Source: JACPYM01 sp963699175 (GTDB lineage Bacteria; Acidobacteriota; Blastocatellia; RBC074). Taken from it: a stretch of 64,000 bases of DNA. The translations under genes and the position numbers were made by a program. Below are positions 19,245 through 28,200 of the stretch, in pieces. The stretch lies in NCBI GenBank assembly GCA_963699175.1, contig OY969418.1:1426001-1490000 (forward strand), written 5' to 3'. The notes under the pieces are model-generated. The model was not told the origin of the DNA and did no database searches. It saw only the letters and a program-made list of their open reading frames with translations. Every line of letters starts with the position of its first letter. The first letter of the stretch is position 1.

Positions 19245-20957
19245 TCACTTTGTGGAAGCCAGCCGCTTCACGAAATCCGAATATTGCGCGACATCTTTGC
19301 AGGCTGCGTCAGCAGGAACTTTGCCGGTCAGCAAGGCGACCGAGACACATGCCGAGACAGGTGCCAGCACCGAACTCGACGAATTGGTTTCGTGATAATG
19401 ATTCGGCACGCCCTTGTCTTTGCACGGGTCAACCGCTCGTTTGAAATCGAGCTTTTGCAAATCTACCGGCTCGCGCCGCCAATCGTAACCCGGCACGATG
19501 TAACCGAACTCATCAGGACACAGACCGAACATCAGCCGGTACTTCCCTTTCATCGCATCACGAATCGCAGGCTCAGGCGGCGCACCAGTGTCTGCCGCGG
19601 GGCAATCGCTGCGCTTGTATTTGGCGACGCCGTAAAAGACCTCAGGAAACAGTTCGCCCGGCGTGGTCACGATCTGTGCATCGCCTAAATTGAGCGCATA
19701 GATAGTCGTCTTGACCTGCGGCAGCGAACCGTCCGCTGGCACTTCCATTGTGTCGAGCACGCTGGCTTTAGAAGCCAGCAAATATGCCGGATTATCCATC
19801 GGGCAATGCAAATCAGCCTTTTTCACCGTTAGCGCATTTGTCTTGCTCCACTCGCCACGCTCCAAAGCTTCAATCACCGCCTTTGCCACGTCGCGGCCAA
19901 TCGCCATTGTGCGCTCGAACATCAAGTCGCTCTTGCCGAAAATGGCGGGCAGATCGTAATGCTTACCGTCAAATGTGCTGCGGTCGTCGGTCTTGCGGTT
20001 GGTATCGCCGATGATTTCTGCTGCGCCAATTGCACCGCTGATATAGAGCGCTGTGCCGCCGTACTTTTGCTCGATGCTTTCGCGGATCGCGTGGCAGAAG
20101 TCGGAAGTCAGCACAGTGTTCTTGCTCTCCATTGATTCGGGATGCGTGTTCCAATTGACTATCGTGGCGAGCGTCTGATTTTGCCTGCCGACGAATTGCA
20201 GCACGCGCAGCTCTTCATCAAAGAAATGCGGCGGCCTGCCGCCCGTGCGCACTTGCGTGCCAACGAGGCTGGGTGATTGCTGCGCATTGGTCATGCCGAG
20301 TTTGAGACGCGCGGGTTGAAGCTTGGCGGCGGCCAGTTCGATGCTCTTGGCAATCTGCTTGTCTACGAAGCGCAGATACTTCGGGTATTTGCCGTCACTG
20401 ACTGAGCCGTTGCCCCACGCGCCGATGGTGTCTGGAGCTTCGTGGTTATGCGTACTGGCAAGCAAGATGTCTTGAATACCGAGTTTCGGATCGAGATATT
20501 TCCGCACCTGGTTCAAGCCGTAATATTTGGCTTCCACGTAATAGCCGATGAAATCAATGGCGACGACGGCGATCTTGGTTTGGCCGTATTCCAACACGAT
20601 GGCTCGCGTCCAAAGATCATCATGCTTGCCTGTGGCCAGCCGCTTATTGCCGAAGCCTGCCAGATAGATACCGTCGTATTTATTCTTCGAGCTGGCATCG
20701 AGTTCGGTGTTGCCCGGATCATCTTCAAATGGCTCGCCGCTGTCCCACACGCCGTTGCTGTTTTTGTCTTCAAACTTTTCGCCCCACACGCCAGTTGACG
20801 TGAGCGTGCCGTCCCAAGCGGGGTTTGGGCCGAAGGGAGTGACAGCGACAGCAGACGCGCCGACTTTGAGTTCGACTTTTGCCGACATTGATCCAGGACT
20901 TATAAAACTGAAGAGCAACACTGCAATAATGCAGCCGAAGATAACCAAACGAGTCAT
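19245..20957 (-). CDS. Secreted neutral/alkaline ceramidase-like protein
   Basis: The ATG at 20957 follows GGAGGTTACACA and starts a signal peptide (MTRLVIFGCIIAVLLFSF). The body matches the N-terminal part of the neutral ceramidase family: KVGASAVAVTPFGP, a long catalytic-like core with STHNHEAPDTIG and NWNTHPESM (putative zinc and substrate His), and VTTPGELFPEVFYG. Neutral ceramidases hydrolyse N-acyl sphingoid lipids. A calcium-loop-like DKNSNGVWDSGEP near the start fits a secreted enzyme. It lacks the usual C-terminal beta domain (about 570 residues in all). It converges on the cupin gene, their stops being 5 bp apart. Confidence 0.82.
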   Translation of the reverse strand: MTRLVIFGCIIAVLLFSFISPGSMSAKVELKVGASAVAVTPFGPNPAWDGTLTSTGVWGEKFEDKNSNGVWDSGEPFEDDPGNTELDASSKNKYDGIYLAGFGNKRLATGKHDDLWTRAIVLEYGQTKIAVVAIDFIGYYVEAKYYGLNQVRKYLDPKLGIQDILLASTHNHEAPDTIGAWGNGSVSDGKYPKYLRFVDKQIAKSIELAAAKLQPARLKLGMTNAQQSPSLVGTQVRTGGRPPHFFDEELRVLQFVGRQNQTLATIVNWNTHPESMESKNTVLTSDFCHAIRESIEQKYGGTALYISGAIGAAEIIGDTNRKTDDRSTFDGKHYDLPAIFGKSDLMFERTMAIGRDVAKAVIEALERGEWSKTNALTVKKADLHCPMDNPAYLLASKASVLDTMEVPADGSLPQVKTTIYALNLGDAQIVTTPGELFPEVFYGVAKYKRSDCPAADTGAPPEPAIRDAMKGKYRLMFGLCPDEFGYIVPGYDWRREPVDLQKLDFKRAVDPCKDKGVPNHYHETNSSSSVLAPVSACVSVALLTGKVPADAACKDVAQYSDFVKRLASTK

Positions 20958-20992
20958 TGTGTAACCTCCGATCAATCTACTAGGATAACTGC

Positions 20993-21187
20993 ATGAACAT
21001 TGACGTTGACCTACCCAAATTCTTCGCTTGGGCACGAGTGCGTGCATATACCGAATTTGAACGGCGCATGGCTACTGATCCCCAGCTCGATCCCAATTGG
21101 ACATTCTCGGACATTATGCAGGACTTGTTGGCTGAGTATCGTCAGTTGCCAGCCAGCACCTCAGAAGCTCAAAAGCCAGAAGCTTGA
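20993..21187 (+). CDS. Small hypothetical protein
   Basis: A 64-codon frame starts at ATG 20993, with AGGATAACTGC before it, and diverges from the ceramidase gene. The product MNIDVDLPKFFAWARVRAYT onward is helical and acidic, with no signal or membrane segment. The size, ribosome site and balanced composition support a real gene, but I recognise no family. It ends 7 bp before the proline dehydrogenase stop, facing it. Confidence 0.45.
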   Translation: MNIDVDLPKFFAWARVRAYTEFERRMATDPQLDPNWTFSDIMQDLLAEYRQLPASTSEAQKPEA

Positions 21188-21193
21188 TCCCCT

Positions 21194-22108
21194 TCAACCT
21201 TTCAACAGATTCTTCAACACAAACCAAATATTTGCCGGGCGCTCGGCCAGGCGGCGCATGAAGTACGGATACCAATACTCGCCATACGGCACGTACGTCC
21301 GCATGCCATAGCCTTCTTTCGCCAGCTTGATTTGCAGGTCGCGCCGCACGCCGTAGAGCATTTGAAACTCGAAAGTGTCTTTCGCGATCTTTTCCCGCGC
21401 GGCAAACTCCTTCGTGGCCGCAATCATTTTTTCGTCGTGTGTGGCGATGCCATGATAAATGCCGCTCTTGAGTAGTCGCTGCATCAGCTTGACGTAGTTG
21501 GCATCCACGTCGCTCTTTTGTGGGAAAGCCACGCTCTCCGGCTCATCGTAGGCGCCTTTGCACAGGCGGACACGCGCGCCGCGTGCGAGCACTGCTGCTA
21601 AATCTTGCTCGGTACGATAGAGGTAGGCTTGCAAGACGATGCCGACGTTGTCGAACTCTGCGCGCAAAGCGTAGAAGATGCGCAACGTGGCGTCGGTCTT
21701 CGACGAATCTTCCATATCAATGCGCACGAAATTGCCATAGCGTTTAGCTTCTTCGACCAGGCGGCGAATGTTGCGGTGGCAAAGCTCTTCGCTGATGTCC
21801 AGACCGAGTTGGGTCGGTTTGATCGAGATGTTCGAGTTGACACCGGTCTCGTCAATGCGACGCAGGACGTGGAAATATTCGCGCACGTCGGCTTCGGCTT
21901 CGGCTTCCGAGGCCGTGCTTTCGCCGAGGTGATCGAAGGTGGCAGAGATGCCCTGCGCGTTCAACTCGCGGATGGCCGCGATGGCATCGTTGATGTTTTC
22001 GCCCGCGATGAAGCGGCGCGTGACTTGTTTGAAACCGGGTAAGAAAGAGAAATAATCCTTGAGATTGTGTTGGCGTGATAAATAGAGCAATGCGGTACGC
22101 GTGACCAT
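21194..22108 (-). CDS. Proline dehydrogenase
   Basis: The ATG at 22108 (MVTRTALLYLSRQ) follows AGGAAAGCTT; upstream in-frame starts lack such a site and would overlap the SET gene. The roughly 304-residue protein is a monofunctional PRODH TIM barrel: FIAGENINDAI, SATFDHLGE, NISIKPTQLGLD, VRIDMEDSSKTD, RLCKGAYDEPES, ATHDEKMI, FEFQMLYGVRRDLQ and VPYGEYWYPYFMRRLAERP. The enzyme uses FAD to oxidise proline to pyrroline-5-carboxylate and passes electrons to quinone at the membrane. No P5C dehydrogenase is next to it, so the second step is encoded elsewhere. Confidence 0.93.
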   Translation of the reverse strand: MVTRTALLYLSRQHNLKDYFSFLPGFKQVTRRFIAGENINDAIAAIRELNAQGISATFDHLGESTASEAEAEADVREYFHVLRRIDETGVNSNISIKPTQLGLDISEELCHRNIRRLVEEAKRYGNFVRIDMEDSSKTDATLRIFYALRAEFDNVGIVLQAYLYRTEQDLAAVLARGARVRLCKGAYDEPESVAFPQKSDVDANYVKLMQRLLKSGIYHGIATHDEKMIAATKEFAAREKIAKDTFEFQMLYGVRRDLQIKLAKEGYGMRTYVPYGEYWYPYFMRRLAERPANIWFVLKNLLKG

Positions 22109-22260
22109 AAGCTTTCCTGCGATGGGGATGACTTCTTGTTCGCTGCAGCGAGCATAGAGCATCACCGCGAATGAAATCAATTGAGCGCCGGGCGCAGGAA
22201 GTTTTATCATCCTTGGCCTAGTGGTAAATCCATCTTGACCAGAATAACGGACACAACACG

Positions 22261-22677
22261 ATGACAACTCAATACGCGCCTGGCCTCACGGTTAAGGCAT
22301 CGCAGGTTGACGGGCTGGGCTGTTTTGCCACCCGGCAGTTTCTGAAAGGCAAGAAGATTGCCGAGTACACGGGCGAGAAGATTTCGCGCCGCGAGATCAA
22401 GCGGCGACTGGCGGGCGCACAACACCAACGCATTTGCGGTCTCAATGCTTATTGGGGAATTGACGGCAACGTGGGCGGCAACGGCACACAATACCTCAAT
22501 CATTCATGCGAGCCGAACTGTTACTTCCGCATCATCTACGGCCACATCATTCTGTTTGCCTTGCGTGACATCAAGCCGGGTGAAGAGATTCTGCTCGATT
22601 ATGTGGAGTCCTGGCACACGGATGACTACCCCTGCACCTGCGGCGCACCTACTTGCCGAGGCACGATCAACAAGTAG
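22261..22677 (+). CDS. SET-domain protein-lysine methyltransferase
   Basis: The 138-residue protein is almost only a SET domain: GLGCFATRQFLKGKKIAEYTG, NHSCEPNCYF (cofactor and knot motif), IKPGEEILLDYVE (catalytic Tyr) and the post-SET zinc motif CTCGAPTCRG. These enzymes methylate lysines on histones in eukaryotes and on various proteins in bacteria. No signal peptide is seen, so it acts in the cytoplasm; its target here is unknown. It diverges from proline dehydrogenase across 152 bp. The ATG at 22261 has only a weak ribosome site (GGACACAACACG). Confidence 0.9.
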   Translation: MTTQYAPGLTVKASQVDGLGCFATRQFLKGKKIAEYTGEKISRREIKRRLAGAQHQRICGLNAYWGIDGNVGGNGTQYLNHSCEPNCYFRIIYGHIILFALRDIKPGEEILLDYVESWHTDDYPCTCGAPTCRGTINK

Positions 22678-22678
22678 C

Positions 22679-22802
22679 ACCTGGGAGCGCAGGCATCATT
22701 CACTGCTGGCTTGGCAATTGTAACGCCGATGCCGAAAGGATGCTGTTGAATCAATCCCGTCTTAAGCTACGTCAGCAGGCAAGGATGCCTGCGCTCCCAG
22801 GT
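22679..22802. repeat. 19-bp perfect inverted repeat filling a convergent gap
   Basis: The arms at 22679-22697 and 22784-22802 are exact reverse complements (ACCTGGGAGCGCAGGCATC and its complement), with an 86-bp spacer. The left arm starts next to the SET gene stop and the right arm ends 6 bp before the stop of the minus-strand secreted gene. It could act as a two-way stem at the 3-prime ends. The arms share CTGGGAGC with 5578-5625. Confidence 0.85.
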
Positions 22803-22807
22803 CATTG

Positions 22808-24229
22808 TCATTGCGGGCAAGCCAGCGCCGTCACCGGCACCTTGATGCGATACTCGGTGCTGAAACTCAAGGCGCGAGCGTTGCTGCCGTTATTGAATTG
22901 ACCGGTGTTGACCTGCGCGCCAAGCAGCGGCAACAAGTCATTGGTCGAAACTGCGAGCCAAGCGGTTGAGCCGGGCAGAATCAGGTTGCCGACTGTAATC
23001 GGTGAGAGGCGCAGCGAGTTGACATTGACCTCAGTAAAACAAGCTAGCGGGAGTGTGCCGCTGCTACTGACGACTTGATTCTGCTCGCCGCGCCCGAAAG
23101 CCGTGACTTGGACAGCTGCGTTGAGCGCGCCCCCGGCCAGATTGGCAAGCGGGCGATAGAGCGAAAGCTGCGTCGCGTTGGCGCCGTTAAGCTGGCTAGG
23201 CACACTGTCGTAGGCCAGTTGCGCGGGCAGCCGGTCGTAATTCACATCATCGAAAATCAATTCCGTTTGATTATTGCCGTCCGGCGTCAAAGCCCCTTCC
23301 CGACGTTTGGCCACCACGTAGGCGCTGAGCGCGCTGCTCACTGTGCCAGTAGCCACGGGTTGCCGGAGTAGCGCCTGGCCGATCAGCCAATTGAAATAGA
23401 TCGGTCGGCCTATACCGTCCATGGCGATAGCGATGACGTAGCCTTTGACACCGGGATCAAGGTCGCTCATCAACACGCTGAGCGTCTGTTGCGCCGCCAG
23501 GCAGAGCGTGAGGTCGGCGATTTCGCAAGTCGTGCCGCTAACAAAGAACAGCCGCACGAAGGTGCTGTTCGTGGGGTTGGTGTTGGTCAAGCTGAGCAAT
23601 GTATCTTCGCGGAGCGGGTTGCTGGCGTTCGAGGTGAAGCGGTTGAAAAAGAGCACCGAGCCGGGCTTCTGATCACCCACGGCTTTCGCAGCAGAGACTG
23701 CGCAAAGCTTCAAGTCTACAAAACTCGGCGGCGTGCCAGTCACAACCGCGCGCCCTGGCGTCCCCATCACGCCCTCGGAAAGTTCCCATACGAAGCGGTA
23801 CTGCGCGGGCGACTGCGCGATAGCATCCAGATTAGCCTTGCCTCCATTCAAGGTGGAATCGGGTAGCGTCTGGCCACTTGTATTGCTGGTATCAGGCGGA
23901 TAAAAAGAAGCAATCGGCACGGACGGAACCACCACCCCGTCGCAACAGGCTTTTGTGAATGTCAGCGTGCTCTTGGCCATGAAAAGATCACCCTTCATCA
24001 AGTTCACGCTCAACACCGCTCCCATCGGCACATTAATGAAACTGGGCGATTGGATCAGGATACTGGAAGGAGTCGCTGGTAGTATCGCGCCGGGCTGAAA
24101 GCCGAAATAGAGCGCATAATCGAAGGCCAGAGCCGTCTGGCTGATTGGCCAAAGCAATGCCAGCCAGACCAGTCGCCAACACCCGGCAGACCGCACGAAA
24201 GACCGAAACCGCAATAGATTTTTCGTCAT
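22808..24229 (-). CDS. Secreted protein of unknown function
   Basis: The ATG at 24229 (MTKNLLRFRSF) follows GGAGGAGCTTCCCG. A long, Arg-rich signal sequence ends near ISQTALAFDY. The remaining 430 residues are beta-rich, with a short LMKGDLFMAKSTLTFTKACC segment with paired Cys, VRLFFVSGTTCEIADLTLCL and a final SFSTEYRIKVPVTALACPQ. I cannot assign a family. The hydrophobic strands and few charges suggest an extracellular structural or adhesin-like protein. The palindrome at 24251-24275 lies in its leader, 22 bp before the start. Confidence 0.6.
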   Translation of the reverse strand: MTKNLLRFRSFVRSAGCWRLVWLALLWPISQTALAFDYALYFGFQPGAILPATPSSILIQSPSFINVPMGAVLSVNLMKGDLFMAKSTLTFTKACCDGVVVPSVPIASFYPPDTSNTSGQTLPDSTLNGGKANLDAIAQSPAQYRFVWELSEGVMGTPGRAVVTGTPPSFVDLKLCAVSAAKAVGDQKPGSVLFFNRFTSNASNPLREDTLLSLTNTNPTNSTFVRLFFVSGTTCEIADLTLCLAAQQTLSVLMSDLDPGVKGYVIAIAMDGIGRPIYFNWLIGQALLRQPVATGTVSSALSAYVVAKRREGALTPDGNNQTELIFDDVNYDRLPAQLAYDSVPSQLNGANATQLSLYRPLANLAGGALNAAVQVTAFGRGEQNQVVSSSGTLPLACFTEVNVNSLRLSPITVGNLILPGSTAWLAVSTNDLLPLLGAQVNTGQFNNGSNARALSFSTEYRIKVPVTALACPQ

Positions 24230-24250
24230 CGGGAAGCTCCTCCGAAAAGA

Positions 24251-24275
24251 TAAGACAAGCTGCCAGCTTGTCTTA
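24251..24275. repeat. Perfect 25-nt palindrome with core AAGCTGCCAGCTT
   Basis: TAAGACAAGCTG and CAGCTTGTCTTA are exact reverse complements around one C. It shares the 13-nt core with 3975-3995 while the outer bases differ but stay paired. It lies upstream of the secreted gene, in its leader, where the stem could affect expression. Confidence 0.8.
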
Positions 24276-24401
24276 CAAATTACGTGGCAAACTGACTTCA
24301 AACAAACTGACGCTAAAGTTGGGGCAGGACGAATCGGGACTCACCACAGGCTTACTTTTTTCGAGTGACGCGGCGCAGTCTACCACTGGCAGGTAGGTAG
24401 C

Positions 24402-24447
24402 GCAAAAAGCAAAAGAACCACACTGCCAAGTTCGGCGGTGTGGCTCT
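24402..24447 (-). terminator. Intrinsic terminator of the response-regulator gene
   Basis: On the minus strand, AGAGCCACACCGCC pairs with GGCAGTGTGGTTCT (two wobble or mismatch positions) around a short loop, and the stem runs into TTCTTTTGCTTTTTGC. It is 44 bp past the response-regulator stop at 24491, so it probably ends the kinase-regulator transcript. Confidence 0.75.
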
Positions 24448-24490
24448 ACTTGTTGCGGCGGCTCTTGGCAATGCCGTCGGCGGGGTTGCG

Positions 24491-25117
24491 TCAGCCAACT
24501 AAGCCGTTTTGGACGGCGTAATAGGTCAGCTCTGCGTTGTTGCGCATTTTCATTTTAGTCAGCACACGGGCGCGATAGGTGCTGATAGTTTTGACACTGA
24601 GCGAGAGCACTCGCGCAATATCGCTAATAGTGTTGCCAGAGGCGATCAGCTTCAAAACCTGATATTCGCGTTCGGAGAGCAGTTCCGGGTGAGGCCGCTC
24701 GCCAACGTCAGGGAAAGCCAAGCGTACGGCTAATGCCTGGCTGACGTAGCGATCTCCACTGACCACTTTTCTGAGTGCGTTCATCAATTCTTCGGGCGCA
24801 GTCTCTTTGGTCAGATAGCCGGAAGCGCCGAGCTTCAAAGCGCGCAAGGCAAATTGATCTTCCGGATGCATGCTGAGCATCAGGCAAGGGAGTTCAGGGA
24901 AGCTCTGCTTGATCTCGCTCAACAATTCCAGACCGTTTTTATCCGGCATGGTCACATCAAGTACCACTGCATCCCAAACTTGTTCGCGCACCAGCTTCAG
25001 CGCAGTGGCCGCGTTAGGCGCTTCACCAGTCGCCCAGGTCTCCGATTCTTCGGTAATGATTTGTCGCAAACCGCGCCTGACGACGGCGTGATCATCTACT
25101 AGCAAAACTCGATACAT
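24491..25117 (-). CDS. NarL/FixJ-family response regulator
   Basis: Starting at ATG 25117 (MYRVLLVDDHAVVRRG), the 208-residue protein has a receiver domain with phospho-acceptor Asp54 (VVLDVTMPDKNG), the switch Ser in CLMLSMHP, and Lys in GYLTKETAPEE. A LuxR-type helix-turn-helix follows: LLSEREYQVLKLIASGNT to SLSVKTISTYRARVLTKM. It would bind DNA after phosphorylation. It lies 176 bp downstream of the giant kinase on the same strand, so the two are very likely a NarX/NarL-like pair, and an intrinsic terminator closes the unit. An earlier start at 25129 is possible but adds only four residues. Confidence 0.92.
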   Translation of the reverse strand: MYRVLLVDDHAVVRRGLRQIITEESETWATGEAPNAATALKLVREQVWDAVVLDVTMPDKNGLELLSEIKQSFPELPCLMLSMHPEDQFALRALKLGASGYLTKETAPEELMNALRKVVSGDRYVSQALAVRLAFPDVGERPHPELLSEREYQVLKLIASGNTISDIARVLSLSVKTISTYRARVLTKMKMRNNAELTYYAVQNGLVG

Positions 25118-25293
25118 ATCTTGCACCATCCATCTGAGTGAAATAAGCCGGGGATTCAAGTGTCACTCAATTGTTCGTAAGTTAAGTTTACCGGCATTGA
25201 TATTCTTATTCACTCTGCACTCTTGCTGCCGCGAGAGAAGGCAGAATGCGCGGGTTCAGTAAAACACAAGCAGCTTGTTTACGCCGCGCTAGC

Positions 25294-28200
25294 TCACCGG
25301 GCCAGCGGCAGGGTGACAGTCACTGTAGTGCCGCGGTCTGACGCGCCTTCGAACTTCATTTCCCCACCGATCATGTGTGCGCGCTCGCGCATGCCGAGCA
25401 AGCCGAGCGATTTGGGGTCTTTGAGATCGCCGGTGCTAATGCCGCGACCGTTGTCGGCGACACTCAAAAGCAGCCCCGTGTCGGTCGGCAGCAAATGAAT
25501 GATCACGCGGGTTGCCTGGGCGTGCCGGATGATATTGGTCAACAGTTCTTGCAAGATGCGGAAGAGGCCGGTGGATTGCTCCTGCGGCAAGTCCTTCGGC
25601 TCTGGACAGAGCCAAACCTCGCATTCGATGCCGGTGCGGGCCTGGAAATCTTGCACCTGCCATTCGATGGCGGCAGTCAACCCCAACGTGTCGAGTACGC
25701 CGGGACGTAGTCGTGTCGCCAACTCGCGCACCGCCTGAATCGTATCATCGAGCAGTTTGGCGACACCCTCAGCTTTCTCTACCATCTCCGTTTGTGCGTC
25801 GCCCTTGCCCGTTGAGAGCCGCTTGTGCAGCCAGGCAACGTCCAGTTTCAAGCCGGTGAGCATCTGTCCTAGCGAGTCGTGAATCTCGCGTGCGATGGTT
25901 GAACGCTCTTCTTCGCGGATGGCCGAGAGCCGGGCGCTCAACGCCCGCAGTTGGTCGCGCGCCTCGGCCAGCTTCGCTTCATCTCGCTTGCGGACGGTGA
26001 TGTCGAGCACAACGTCCTGTATGATCGGTGTAACCTGGCCATCGCCTGCGAGCAAAGTCAGGTTGGCCAAAACCCAAATCTCGCTGCCGTCTTTGCGTTG
26101 TAGTCGTACCTCGTAGTTGGTCAGACTGCCTTGCGCGCACAGGTCTTTGATAAGCCGCTCGCGCAGCGCCGAGTCGGCATACAAGCATTGCGCCGGCTGG
26201 GCTTTAATCTCTTCCGCGGAAGCAAAGCCAAACATCGTCGCATAAGCTTCGTTACAATCCAGCACCAAGCCGTCGGGCGTGGTGCGCGAAACGCCCGCCA
26301 GATTGTGCTCGAACAACGAGCGGTAACGGCGCTCCGAATCCAGCAGCGCGGCCTCGGCGAGTTTGCGGTCGGTGCAATCCAGCGCCGTCATAAACAAATG
26401 ATCCGCCCCGGCCAGTTGAATGATCTCGCCAAAGACGATTAGTTCGCGCAGCTCGCCTTGTTTGGTGCGCACCGTCAAATCGAGATCACGGAATGAATGT
26501 TGTTCAGCGAGTCGCCGGATAATTTGTTTGCGTTGTTCGCGCTTCGGCCACATATTAAGTTCCGACGCACTGTGGCCAACTACTTCTTCCAGCGTATAGC
26601 CCATCATTTTTACCCAGGCCTCGTTCGCCGCCACACAGCGGCCCTCGGGCAAAGTCAGAATGCCGCTCGGCAGCGGACTCGCCTGGAAGGCTTTGGCAAA
26701 GCGTTCTTCCAAAGCGCGCAAGGCTTCTTCGGCGCGTTTGCGTTCGGTGATGTCGGTCGCCAATGAAAGTACGTGTGGCACGCCTTCCAGTTCGACAATC
26801 TCGGCGGAGATGAGGAAGTGGCCGATCTGGCCGCCTTTGAGATAGATGTCGCACTCGAATTCGCGTACTTCGCCCTGCGCTAGCAACGCTTCGTGCAACT
26901 GTTCAGCCTGCGTCGGATCAGCCCACAACTGAATTTCTTCCGGGGTGCGTCCGAGCACATCCTTCTCTTCCAAACCGATACAGCGCAGACTCGCCCGGTT
27001 GACGCTGACATAACGACCGTCGTCCAGACGATTGAGCGCCATTGGCTCGGGACAGGTGTTGAAGGCGCTGGCAAAGCGCGCTTCGGAACGGCGCAGGGCC
27101 TCTTCGGCCAATTTGCGTTCGGTGATGTCGTTCGCGACCGAGAGCATGTAACGCTTCTCGCCTGATTTGATCAGGTCTGCTGAAATGGTGCAGTAACGCT
27201 TCTCGCCCGACTTACAACGCATGACCGCGTTCATATTCTTCAGCACCTCGCCCGAGGCAACAGACGCATAAATGTGGTCGCGGTCGGCTAGGTGTTCCCA
27301 CAGGTTGAGTTCCGTACCGGTATGCCCGATCACCTCTTCGGCGGTGAAACCAAAAGCCTGCAACCAAGCCTCGTTGACGTTGACAAAGCGGCGCGTATCG
27401 AAATCAACGATAACCATCCCCTGCGGACTGGCATTGAAGGCCGTGGAGAAACGCTCTTCGGAGGTGCGCAGCGCCAACTCCGCACGTTTACGCTCCGTGA
27501 TATCATGGTTCAAAACCAGCAAATATTCTTTGTTGCCCAGTACAATCTGCTCAGCCGAGATCAGGACATTTCTGATTTGACCGTCGCGTGTTTTGTGCTC
27601 GGCCTCATAATCCCGCACCGAACCGTGCGCACCCAGTTGTTTATGTATCGCGGCGCGCGCCTCTGGGTCGGGCCAAAGCCCTAGTTCAAGTGAAGTATGG
27701 CCAATCGCCTCCTCGGCGCTAAACCCGAACAACTCACACCAGGCGCGGTTGGCGTTGCGGATTTGACCGGTTTCTTTCTCCACAATCGTTATCGCCAGGG
27801 GGTTCACCGCAAAGGCCGTTGAGAACCGCGTTTCCGAATCGCGTAGCGCCGCCTCGGATTCACGCAACGCCATTTCAGCGCGTTTGCGTTCGGTCACGTC
27901 CTGCGTCGAAGTAAGCAAATACGTATGATCGTTCAACTCAATTCGCACGGCTGAGATCAAGACCTCGAGCGTTTGCCCGTCCCGCCTGCGCATTACAGCT
28001 TCGAAATCGCGCACTTTGCCGATGGCCTCAATGCACCGAATCATTTCAGCGCGCGCGGCTGGCTCCTGCCAAATTCCGAGGTCGAGGATGCTATGGTTAA
28101 TCACCTCTTTTACGTCGTAGCCAAACAGTTTGGCCCAAGTCTTGTTGACGCTCACACAAAGGCCGGAAAGCGGCTCAGTAATCGCAATCGCAATCGGGCT

